Shown here in pieces: positions 1 through 5,123 of a stretch of 5,123 nucleotides of DNA (the first letter of the stretch is position 1; every line of letters starts with the position of its first letter). Made by a program: the position numbers and the translations under genes. Source of the DNA: Rhodospirillaceae bacterium UBA4479. GTDB lineage: Bacteria > Pseudomonadota > Alphaproteobacteria > Rhodospirillales > Casp-alpha2. The stretch spans positions 1 to 5,123 of the forward strand of contig DGNZ01000107.1 in the NCBI GenBank assembly GCA_002389175.1, read 5' to 3'. The notes below the pieces were generated by a model. That model was given only the letters and a program-made list of their open reading frames with translations. It was not told the DNA's origin and searched no databases.

Positions 1-496
1 CAGCATCACGCATATGAGGCACTGGGTCTATTCCGGTATCTGCAACGCGGCCAGCGAACACCGATACGTTTGCTGCCACATCAGGTGACAATGCGTCGCA
101 TATCTCCTGAACTTGCTTAAGCGTAAAAACCGCAGTCACATTCACTTGAACGCCGTGATTAGCCAATCGTTTGACGAGTGCTGCACTATTTTCGCCTTTT
201 GTATTTGTAACAGGAATTTTCACAAATACGTTTGCGCCCCAACTCGCGATCGCTCGGGCTTGCGATTCCATTTCATCAAATTCGTCAGCAAACACTTCGA
301 GTGACAATGGCGCTCCATCGACGATCTCGATCACATCCTTCGAAAATCGTTCATAATCTGATATTCCAACAGCCCGCATCAGCGTCGGGTTGGTCGTAAA
401 CCCTTTGATGATAGGGTTGTCGCGCAAAGCCTTAATATGCTTAAGGTCTGCTCCATCAGCGAAAATCTTGACTTTCAAGTCGTCAATGCATGCCAT
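1..496 (-). CDS. Transaldolase, small single-domain type (N-terminal 165 residues; 3' end outside window)
   Basis: Class I (Schiff-base) aldolase of the transaldolase/TalC family, a cytoplasmic enzyme that moves a dihydroxyacetone unit between sugar phosphates (sedoheptulose 7-P + glyceraldehyde 3-P to erythrose 4-P + fructose 6-P). I translated it by hand from ATG at 496-494. Visible motifs are FADGAD (Asp14), GFTTNPTL (32-39, Asn36), LEVFA (Glu67), FVKIPVT with the predicted Schiff-base Lys93, NVTAVFT (119-125) and SVFAGR (Phe147, Arg150). Family members are about 215-250 residues long, so roughly a quarter to a third is missing. GGAG lies 11 bases before the ATG, and no upstream in-frame start is evident. 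Glu67 and Phe147 match TalB-type enzymes, whereas fructose-6-phosphate aldolase has Gln and Tyr there. It lies 76 bases after the asparagine synthase-like gene, same strand. The context suggests it supplies or consumes sedoheptulose 7-phosphate for a heptose pathway; that role is inferred. Confidence 0.93.
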   Translation of the reverse strand, partial: MACIDDLKVKIFADGADLKHIKALRDNPIIKGFTTNPTLMRAVGISDYERFSKDVIEIVDGAPLSLEVFADEFDEMESQARAIASWGANVFVKIPVTNTKGENSAALVKRLANHGVQVNVTAVFTLKQVQEICDALSPDVAANVSVFAGRVADTGIDPVPHMRDA

Positions 497-528
497 TACT
501 CTGAATTCTCCGTGCAATCATTGTGCAG

Positions 529-557
529 TTTATACCAGTCCACACGACCAGCTACAA
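529..557 (-). promoter_or_regulatory. Candidate promoter with extended -10 for the transaldolase gene
   Basis: The 76-base gap after the asparagine synthase-like gene holds, on the minus strand, an extended -10 reading TGGTATAAA (hexamer at 534-529). A weak -35-like TTGTAG lies at 557-552, 17 bases upstream. Initiation would fall near 522, leaving a leader of about 25 bases with a GGAG before the ATG at 496. The -35 matches consensus only in its TTG, so the call rests on the extended -10 and the position. It would let the transaldolase be transcribed separately from the four genes before it. Confidence 0.35.
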
Positions 558-572
558 AATCAAAACGTCAAT

Positions 573-2459
573 CTATACCCCCCAATGTCTACGCCAAGCA
601 TTAAATGACACACGTGCCCATAATGCTGGGCCATGATTACCAATGCCATTTTGGTGTTCATCCCACAATTGCTGTGTGGAGCCCAGGTTGCTGGAGGTGA
701 CGTCATCACCGCTTAAGTGGTCTTCTGCATAAGGTTTCAATGCAGAGCGTAACCATTCATCCAGAGGGATTGAAAAACCTTTCTTTTCGCTATCCATCAA
801 GGCTTCTGGGACATTATCATGCACATAATCACGTACGACACGCTTACCTACTCCATCAGTGTATTTTTGTAATTTTGGCAATGCCCACGCAAGCTCAACA
901 AGACGATGATCTAAAAATGGCACTCGTCCTTCCAAACCAACTGCCATACTCGCACGATCAAGCTTAACGAGAATGTCATCAGGCAAATAAATTTGGCTAT
1001 CTAAGTACATCAACTGTTCCGCGGGCTCTTTAAGAACCAACTCTGGCGAATTGAACCATGCCGGCATTTTACATGACACGGAATCGTCCAGAGCAACAAC
1101 ACGCGCATAAAGCTCATTAATATCACGGGCGCTCAATAACTCGCCGATGTATGAAATAGCAGCAGCGCCATTCGTTGGACGTTTATCTTCCGGCAATAAG
1201 CGTAGCAACAAACCTGGCAAATTCGATGCAGCAGTACCAGCAATTCGGCGCGCCCATTGTGGTTTACTCAATATCTGCCGCAATACGGTATCAGCCCACT
1301 GGTACCGACTATATCCACCAAACAGTTCATCACCACCATCACCAGAGATTGCCACTGTCACTTGTTGACGAGCAAATTTAGAAACGAATGCCATTGGGAA
1401 TTGCGACGAATCCGCAAACGGCTCATCGTACATCTCTGGCAATTTAGATGCGATTTCACGCGCATCATCTCCCTGCATATGAACAGTATTAAAATTTATG
1501 CCAAGGTGTGATGCTATTTCTCGCGCAAATGGCGATTCATCATAACGCGCATCATCAAAGCCAACATTAAATGTTTGCACATTCATCGCACCATTTTTGA
1601 CGAGAGCAGAAACAACTGCTGTTGAATCGAAGCCACCTGATAAAAAAGCGCCGACAGGCACATCGCTGCGAATCTGCAATTTAACGGCGTCTTCAAAGAC
1701 CTCCGTGAAGCGCGCCAAAGCTTCATCCTCTGGTATTACATCGCGCTTCTTTTCACTGATGACTTTGGCCAACGACCAGTAGCACCAGCGATCAATTCCC
1801 CCATCCGCTTGAATACTCATCCCATGTCCAGGCAATACTTTTTCCATGCCTTCATATATCGTCAATGGTGCAGGAATGTATCCAAATTGATGAAACTTTT
1901 CAGCAGCTACCTTATTTAACTTTGGCGACCAACGCTCTGAGCTTCGGAGTGCTTTCAGTTCTGATCCGAAAATAATGTCATCTCCGAACCGCCCCCAATA
2001 CAACGGTTTGACACCCACTCGATCACGAACCAGATGCAAGGCACGTTGCTCTCGATCCCAAAGGGCGAACGCAAACATGCCGTTAACTTTCTCTAGGGCT
2101 TCTCGAACTCCATATCGCGCTATAGCTTCAACAAAGACCTCAGTGTCACTATGTCCACGGAAGATAAAACCCGTAGCTTCAAGTGATTCGCGGACTTCTT
2201 TAAAATTATAAAACTCACCATTAAAAACGATGACATATCTTCCAGATTGAGATGCCATGGGTTGGTGACCAGATGAAGTTAAATCGAGAATTGATAAACG
2301 CTGAAATCCTAGACCAATCCCTGCACTTTCGTCACACCAATGGCCTTGATCATCAGGCCCTCGATGTTCCAACTGTGATGCCATTAAAATGGCTTCGCGG
2401 ATTAAATTCACTTGGGGTGTCGCCTTTGAAAGGTCCCAAACGCCGGCGATTCCGCACAT
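573..2459 (-). CDS. asnB: Glutamine-hydrolysing asparagine synthase-family amidotransferase
   Basis: Full-length 628-residue class B asparagine synthetase: glutamine supplies ammonia, which is passed to a carboxylate activated by ATP (aspartate in the classical reaction). The N-terminal Ntn glutaminase domain (about 2-210) begins MCGIAG, so Cys2 becomes the nucleophile after Met removal. It carries HRGPDD (32-37), FNGEFYN (79-85), HSDTEV (103-108) and RDRVGVKPLYW (145-155). The synthetase domain (about 240-600) has the PP-loop SGGFDS (274-279), SGDGGDELFGGY (372-383), YLPDDILVKLDR (491-502) and EGRVPFLDH (510-518). No key residue appears lost. Length is normal. The ATG directly abuts the glycosyltransferase stop (TGAATG), with AGGGG 8 bases upstream, so translation is probably coupled. 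In O-antigen and capsule loci this family often amidates sugar carboxylates (WbpS-type role) instead of making free asparagine. The context favours that, but the sequence alone does not decide. Confidence 0.96.
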   Translation of the reverse strand: MCGIAGVWDLSKATPQVNLIREAILMASQLEHRGPDDQGHWCDESAGIGLGFQRLSILDLTSSGHQPMASQSGRYVIVFNGEFYNFKEVRESLEATGFIFRGHSDTEVFVEAIARYGVREALEKVNGMFAFALWDREQRALHLVRDRVGVKPLYWGRFGDDIIFGSELKALRSSERWSPKLNKVAAEKFHQFGYIPAPLTIYEGMEKVLPGHGMSIQADGGIDRWCYWSLAKVISEKKRDVIPEDEALARFTEVFEDAVKLQIRSDVPVGAFLSGGFDSTAVVSALVKNGAMNVQTFNVGFDDARYDESPFAREIASHLGINFNTVHMQGDDAREIASKLPEMYDEPFADSSQFPMAFVSKFARQQVTVAISGDGGDELFGGYSRYQWADTVLRQILSKPQWARRIAGTAASNLPGLLLRLLPEDKRPTNGAAAISYIGELLSARDINELYARVVALDDSVSCKMPAWFNSPELVLKEPAEQLMYLDSQIYLPDDILVKLDRASMAVGLEGRVPFLDHRLVELAWALPKLQKYTDGVGKRVVRDYVHDNVPEALMDSEKKGFSIPLDEWLRSALKPYAEDHLSGDDVTSSNLGSTQQLWDEHQNGIGNHGPALWARVSFNAWRRHWGV

Positions 2460-3725
2460 TCAAGAAACCCCTGATCCAGTTCCCTGGAAAAGTTGTCTCT
2501 TAGCGTGCCGACGAGACATGCAATATCGCAACGAGAATCCAAGCAAGACAAACCAGCCTAAACAGCGCGTGAAGAGTTTGGTTTGATTATGTGTGTTACT
2601 TTTACGAAAACGCATTAGATAAGCAATTAAGCTTGATGCACTTTGATCAAGGTTTGGTAAACCTTCCAAAAATTTAACACCACCTTGAATCACACCATCA
2701 CGCAATTGATCATTTTCTCTAAGCTGTATCATTGCAGTCGCAAGATTTTCAGGGTTTGGTAAAGCAAAAATTATATTATCGTTCGCGACCAACATTTCTC
2801 GATATGTCTTTAATGGGGCCACAATGTTAGGCACCTCACATGCCATCGCCTCTAAAATGGTTAGAGGGAATCCATCTGATGGTGGTATACCAACAACTAC
2901 ATCGCTTGATTGGTACATTGTTGCCATTTCAATCGCTGTCATCCGAGGTTTGAAAGTGATTGCATCAAAAATACCGAGCGAACGAGCTAAGTCCTCGAGA
3001 TATTCTTTATATCCAGCTTCAGCTTCATACTCAGAGATAACAAGAATTACATCGTTCTCCTTGGGTTTTAACTGTGCAAAAGCCCGAACAATCACATCTA
3101 TTCGATAGAATGAATTGAGAATGCGAGGACTAAACACGACAAAGCTATTCTTGGGCAACATCATTGTCTGTCGAGCACTTGCGCGCTGGCCAGGTTTGAA
3201 AATTGACCTATCAATCCCCCAATTCAGTCGGGTCATGCGATCTTGTTTCACCCCCTGCGCCGATAAGACATCAGCTAAATGGGATGATTTTACTGTAATA
3301 AGATCAGCACGCTGGATAACCAGTCGCGTCAACCAAACCGCTAATGGGTGCGGCTTACTTTGCTCTTCCAGCAAAACATCCCCACCCATAACAGTCAGCA
3401 CCATTGCACGCCGGTCCCCCGACAGAGCGAACACCCATGCTCCCCAACTATTAGCGTAATGAATATTGACCACGTCTCCTGCGCTATCCTTGATCGCTCT
3501 ATGCCACTTCAAGAACGGTGGTACTTGCAAGCCATCCCCCGCATCGACCACACTTACATCTCGCAAATTCAACGAAGTCGGACGACTGGTAAGCAGATGA
3601 AGTTCCACGCTTTGTTCCGACATAGCCGAAATGCGGCTCGCAACGTGCGCCCCCCCCGCATCGCCTATTATACAAACAGAAAATGTGGTGTCCTCGTTAT
3701 GCAAACTAATCCTCTCCACAGTCAT
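2460..3725 (-). CDS. GT4-like glycosyltransferase (GT-B fold)
   Basis: Retaining GT4-type glycosyltransferase, expected to add a nucleotide-activated sugar to a lipid-linked or growing glycan at the cytoplasmic membrane face. The N-terminal acceptor half (about 15-185) starts with a Rossmann-like segment, FSVCIIGDAGGAH (15-27). The C-terminal donor half (about 193-375) starts FVVFSPR (195-201) and contains PSDGFPLTILEAMACEVP (282-299). Here Asp284 and Glu292 occupy the two positions of the EX7E donor-binding motif; Asp first is usual in one GT4 subgroup. The tail, about 384-412, is unusual: a hydrophobic stretch around WFVLLGF flanked by Arg/Lys, possibly for membrane association. The start is uncertain. 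ATG at 3725 overlaps the phosphatase gene by 20 bases and lacks a visible ribosome site, while TTG at 3704 has a strong one (414 residues). A run of eight Gs lies at codons 23-26. Donor and acceptor cannot be told from sequence. Confidence 0.93.
   Translation of the reverse strand: MTVERISLHNEDTTFSVCIIGDAGGAHVASRISAMSEQSVELHLLTSRPTSLNLRDVSVVDAGDGLQVPPFLKWHRAIKDSAGDVVNIHYANSWGAWVFALSGDRRAMVLTVMGGDVLLEEQSKPHPLAVWLTRLVIQRADLITVKSSHLADVLSAQGVKQDRMTRLNWGIDRSIFKPGQRASARQTMMLPKNSFVVFSPRILNSFYRIDVIVRAFAQLKPKENDVILVISEYEAEAGYKEYLEDLARSLGIFDAITFKPRMTAIEMATMYQSSDVVVGIPPSDGFPLTILEAMACEVPNIVAPLKTYREMLVANDNIIFALPNPENLATAMIQLRENDQLRDGVIQGGVKFLEGLPNLDQSASSLIAYLMRFRKSNTHNQTKLFTRCLGWFVLLGFSLRYCMSRRHAKRQLFQGTGSGVS
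2468..2472 (-). promoter_or_regulatory. Ribosome binding site of the asparagine synthase-like gene
   Basis: AGGGG on the minus strand lies inside the last codons of the glycosyltransferase gene, 8 bases before the ATG at 2459. Together with the TGAATG stop/start junction it supports coupled translation, and it fixes the start that gives the required MCGIAG N-terminus. Confidence 0.6.
3650..3657 (-). repeat. G8 homopolymer tract in the 5' part of the glycosyltransferase gene
   Basis: Eight consecutive Gs on the coding strand (Cs on the plus strand) cover the last base of codon 23 to the first base of codon 26 (Ala-Gly-Gly-Ala). The present length keeps the gene open. Losing one G brings a stop at 3571-3569 and gaining one brings a stop at 3501-3499, so any single slip would truncate the protein to well under 80 residues. 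Confidence 0.9.
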
Positions 3726-4260
3726 TATATTTGACTATGATATCGGCAGCTTCAGATAGATTTCGAACAACCCATTCGGGTTTAAACGTATTTGCTTCTT
3801 CATATCCATATTCGATAAATATCGCCTTACAACCCGCATTGTGGGCCGCACCAATATCGCGCCAACGATCCCCCACCATATAACTTTTACTTAAGTTGAG
3901 AGACAGTTCAGCAGTAGCTTCCAAAATCATTCCCGGCTTAGGCTTGTAACAATCGCAATCGTCTCCTTCGAGACACCAGCAAACTCGGACGTCATCGATG
4001 CCCAGCGTTTCAGAGACATACTTATTTATTGCTTCAACAACGTCTCTTCGTTGCGTCCCCTTCACAACGTCTGGCTGATTTGTGACCATTACCGTCACAA
4101 ATCCTGCTGCTTTTAATTTTCTAATAGCTTCTGGAACACCAGGTAAAATCTCAACAGATTCTAAATCTTGCGGTGGAAAAGGTCGGCCATCACGAACCAC
4201 GGCTCTGTTCAGGACGCCGTCGCGATCTAAAAATACGGCAGCACGTTCCGATGTCACCAT
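3706..4260 (-). CDS. gmhB: HAD-IIIA phosphatase, GmhB-like (heptose 1,7-bisphosphate 7-phosphatase family)
   Basis: Cytoplasmic HAD-superfamily phosphatase that in the heptose pathway removes the 7-phosphate of D-glycero-D-manno-heptose 1,7-bisphosphate. At 184 residues it has GmhB length. HAD motif I is FLDRDGVLN (10-18; nucleophile Asp12, acid/base Asp14), motif II VTNQPDV (59-65, Thr60), motif III CYKPKPG (104-110, Lys106) and motif IV MVGDRWRD (128-135; Asp131, Asp135). The metal-loop cysteines are Cys94, Cys96, Cys102 and Cys104. In E. coli GmhB the second ligand is His and the loop between pairs is longer, and the residue before the motif III Lys is Arg where this protein has Tyr105. 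The ATG overlaps the isomerase stop by 7 bases (ATGGTGA), indicating coupling. Pairing with a GmhA-like isomerase supports the heptose role, though the exact anomer or substrate is open. The histidinol-phosphatase side of the family is less likely here. Confidence 0.9.
   Translation of the reverse strand: MVTSERAAVFLDRDGVLNRAVVRDGRPFPPQDLESVEILPGVPEAIRKLKAAGFVTVMVTNQPDVVKGTQRRDVVEAINKYVSETLGIDDVRVCWCLEGDDCDCYKPKPGMILEATAELSLNLSKSYMVGDRWRDIGAAHNAGCKAIFIEYGYEEANTFKPEWVVRNLSEAADIIVKYNDCGED
3711..3717 (-). promoter_or_regulatory. Strong Shine-Dalgarno pointing to a TTG start for the glycosyltransferase
   Basis: GGAGAGG on the minus strand is followed after 6 bases by an in-frame TTG at 3704-3702. 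That TTG sits one base beyond the phosphatase stop (TAG, 3708-3706). The ATG at 3725, which gives the longer protein, has only A/T-rich sequence before it. The first conserved strand (FSVCII) starts seven residues after the TTG, so nothing conserved would be lost. This arrangement favours initiation at 3704. Confidence 0.55.
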
Positions 4261-4847
4261 TTGGTCTCATTTGTTTGCAATTCAGGGTGTGATACCAGGC
4301 AATGCCAAACGACAGCTTGGAATGCCTCGCAATATGGCGTCACCAGCTTGCTATCAGGTGTTGGCACAACAACAACGGCATCTCCATTTTTTGCGGTATG
4401 ACCGGTATCACGCCCAACGACACCTATTACTTTTGCGCCAACGTTTTTGGCGAGATCAACAGCACGAACGATATTGACACTGACGCCACGCTCGGAATCA
4501 CCACCGCCCACAGAGAATACAAATATCGCATCTTTTTCGTTGATCCGACTAGTTTTCAGCCAACCTTCAAAAACAGTTTCCCACCCCTCGTCGTTCGTGC
4601 GCGCTGTAAGTTCAGAAACATTATCAGTTGGGGCATACGCCTCGATCCCGCAGAGTTTTCTAAAATCATTAACAGCATGCCCACAATTGCCAGCGCTGCC
4701 GCCAACACCGAGCATAAACAATCGCCCACCGTTCGCCCGGACATCGACCAATACGTCAACAATCGCACGAATACCATTATGGTCGATTGTGTTGGCAATT
4801 TCGGCAACGCCTTGGAAGTATTCTTTAATTTTATCCACTAATTCCAT
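4254..4847 (-). CDS. gmhA: SIS-domain sugar-phosphate isomerase, GmhA-like
   Basis: Single SIS-domain protein of 197 residues, close to the 192 of E. coli GmhA, which converts sedoheptulose 7-phosphate to D-glycero-D-manno-heptose 7-phosphate in the cytoplasm. The phosphate-binding loop is GVGGSAGN (47-54) and the second SIS loop FSVGGGDSE (111-119, for the usual STSGNS). TARTNDEGW (81-89) matches the GmhA region holding GNDFGF. Aligned by eye, the E. coli metal/catalytic residues His61, Glu65, Gln172 and His180 correspond to His57, Asp61, Glu174 and His182. Two of the four are thus replaced, yet all could still bind metal. It is a divergent relative, so the substrate might differ from sedoheptulose 7-phosphate. 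It is the first confident gene of the operon. No good ribosome site precedes the ATG (only ACGG touching it), and no upstream in-frame start was found. It overlaps the phosphatase gene by 7 bases. Confidence 0.88.
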   Translation of the reverse strand: MELVDKIKEYFQGVAEIANTIDHNGIRAIVDVLVDVRANGGRLFMLGVGGSAGNCGHAVNDFRKLCGIEAYAPTDNVSELTARTNDEGWETVFEGWLKTSRINEKDAIFVFSVGGGDSERGVSVNIVRAVDLAKNVGAKVIGVVGRDTGHTAKNGDAVVVVPTPDSKLVTPYCEAFQAVVWHCLVSHPELQTNETKW

Positions 4848-4900
4848 CCGTAAATTTCGTTTTGGAGCCCTAAGCCTAGAACTCGTCCAATCATCCTAAT

Positions 4901-4930
4901 ACCATAACGCTGGAAACAGAAAACCGTCAA
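4901..4930 (-). promoter_or_regulatory. Candidate sigma70-type promoter for the gmhA-gmhB-GT-asnB operon
   Basis: On the minus strand TTGACG (4930-4925, five of six against TTGACA) is followed after 18 bases by TATGGT (4906-4901, four of six against TATAAT). Initiation would fall near 4894, giving a leader of about 47 bases before the isomerase ATG at 4847. It is the best pair I found between the right edge and the first gene. Only moderate, since the -10 is imperfect. Confidence 0.4.
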
Positions 4931-4951
4931 AACATACCAAGGATTTATCCG

Positions 4952-5122
4952 TCACAGTCCCTCCGTAAGTTTTATGAGCGTCATGTTGTCGTCAATTAAC
5001 GCAAAGAACCAAATATTGTGCATTTTAACTGAGTTGCGTTTCAAGGTTACCTCCCTTAGACAAGCTAGTATTAACGTGCACAAAGCGTTTTGCTGATGGG
5101 TATTTTGAAAGGCTGATCCTCT
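4952..5122 (-). CDS. Possible 3' end of an upstream ORF (unrecognised, low confidence)
   Basis: An open frame enters from the right edge and ends with LIKLTEGL and TGA at 4954-4952. I do not recognise the protein. It contains a possible internal TTG start at about 5044 preceded by AAGGGAGG, and ATGs further in, so it could be a short peptide gene of about 30 residues rather than the tail of a long gene. Its stop overlaps a GTG (GTGA, 4955-4952) that has GGAGGG just before it. A 57-codon stretch without stops can arise by chance, and a competing frame is open over part of it. Confidence 0.2.
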   Translation of the reverse strand, partial: RGSAFQNTHQQNALCTLILACLREVTLKRNSVKMHNIWFFALIDDNMTLIKLTEGL

Positions 5123-5123
5123 T

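Larger units (their letters stand above)
4848..5123. other. Upstream region without a confident gene
   Basis: These 276 bases contain the candidate operon promoter and no recognisable protein family. On the minus strand a frame is open from the right edge to TGA at 4954-4952 (56 residues visible), containing a possible TTG start at about 5044 behind AAGGGAGG. A second frame is open from the edge to TAA at 5027-5025 (32 residues). Either could be the tail of an upstream gene, and neither resembles a family I know. No hairpin followed by a T-run, hence no clear intrinsic terminator, was found on either strand. Confidence 0.5.

Noticed and set aside
511..530. Imperfect dyad around TGCAATCATTGTGCA before the transaldolase, considered as an operator
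   Set aside because: The arms do not pair cleanly once aligned and no known regulator site matches.
1328..1345. Run of CAC/CAT on the plus strand resembling a poly-His coding stretch
   Set aside because: It is the complement of the codons for the conserved SGDGGDELFGG region of the asparagine synthase-like gene, not a tag or repeat element.
3536..3540. Second G-run (G5) in the glycosyltransferase gene
   Set aside because: Too short to be a credible slippage site; only the G8 tract is kept.
3348..3734. Plus-strand open frame of 128 codons opposite the glycosyltransferase start
   Set aside because: Antisense to a conserved GT-B N-terminal half, with no family resemblance and no operon partner on that strand.
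4302..4841. Long plus-strand open frame (179 codons) opposite the SIS-domain gene
   Set aside because: It lies almost wholly antisense to a gene with clear SIS motifs, and its own translation has no recognisable domain. It is a reading-frame shadow.
4998..5040. 7-base inverted repeat AACGCAA / TTGCGTT with a 29-base loop as a possible terminator
   Set aside because: The loop is long, the stem short and not GC-rich, and no T-run follows on either strand.
1..5123. CRISPR array, tRNA, rRNA, insertion sequence or transposase
   Set aside because: No spaced direct repeats, cloverleaf-like segments, terminal inverted repeats or transposase motifs were seen on either strand.

Overview
The window looks like part of a surface-polysaccharide (LPS, O-antigen or capsule) biosynthesis locus from a bacterium, most likely a Gram-negative proteobacterium. 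That guess rests on the gene families and on a fairly balanced base composition, a little under half G+C by eye. No rRNA, tRNA or housekeeping marker is present, so the taxon cannot be fixed.

All recognisable genes are on the minus strand and read from right to left. In order of transcription they are: a GmhA-like SIS-domain sugar-phosphate isomerase (4847-4254), a GmhB-like HAD-IIIA phosphatase (4260-3706), a GT4-type glycosyltransferase (3725-2460), a class II glutamine amidotransferase of the asparagine synthase family (2459-573), and the first 165 residues of a small transaldolase (496-1) that runs off the left edge. The first four genes are packed with overlaps of 7 and about 20 bases and one directly abutting stop/start, so they are almost certainly one operon. 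A 76-base gap with its own possible promoter precedes the transaldolase. The right-hand 276 bases (4848-5123) contain no confident gene. They hold a plausible sigma70-type promoter for the operon and several short open frames of uncertain meaning.

The genes suggest local synthesis and transfer of a heptose or related higher sugar. Transaldolase can supply or drain sedoheptulose 7-phosphate, the SIS protein would isomerise it to a heptose 7-phosphate, and the HAD enzyme would remove the 7-phosphate after a kinase has acted at C1. The kinase and nucleotidyltransferase are not in the window. The glycosyltransferase would then add the sugar, and the AsnB-like enzyme either makes asparagine or, as in some O-antigen loci, amidates a carboxyl group on a sugar.

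Points that deserve attention are a run of eight Gs near the 5' end of the glycosyltransferase gene (a candidate phase-variation switch), a likely TTG rather than ATG start for that gene, a substituted but still metal-competent active site in the SIS protein, an altered cysteine cluster in the HAD protein, and residues that place the transaldolase with true transaldolases rather than fructose-6-phosphate aldolases.
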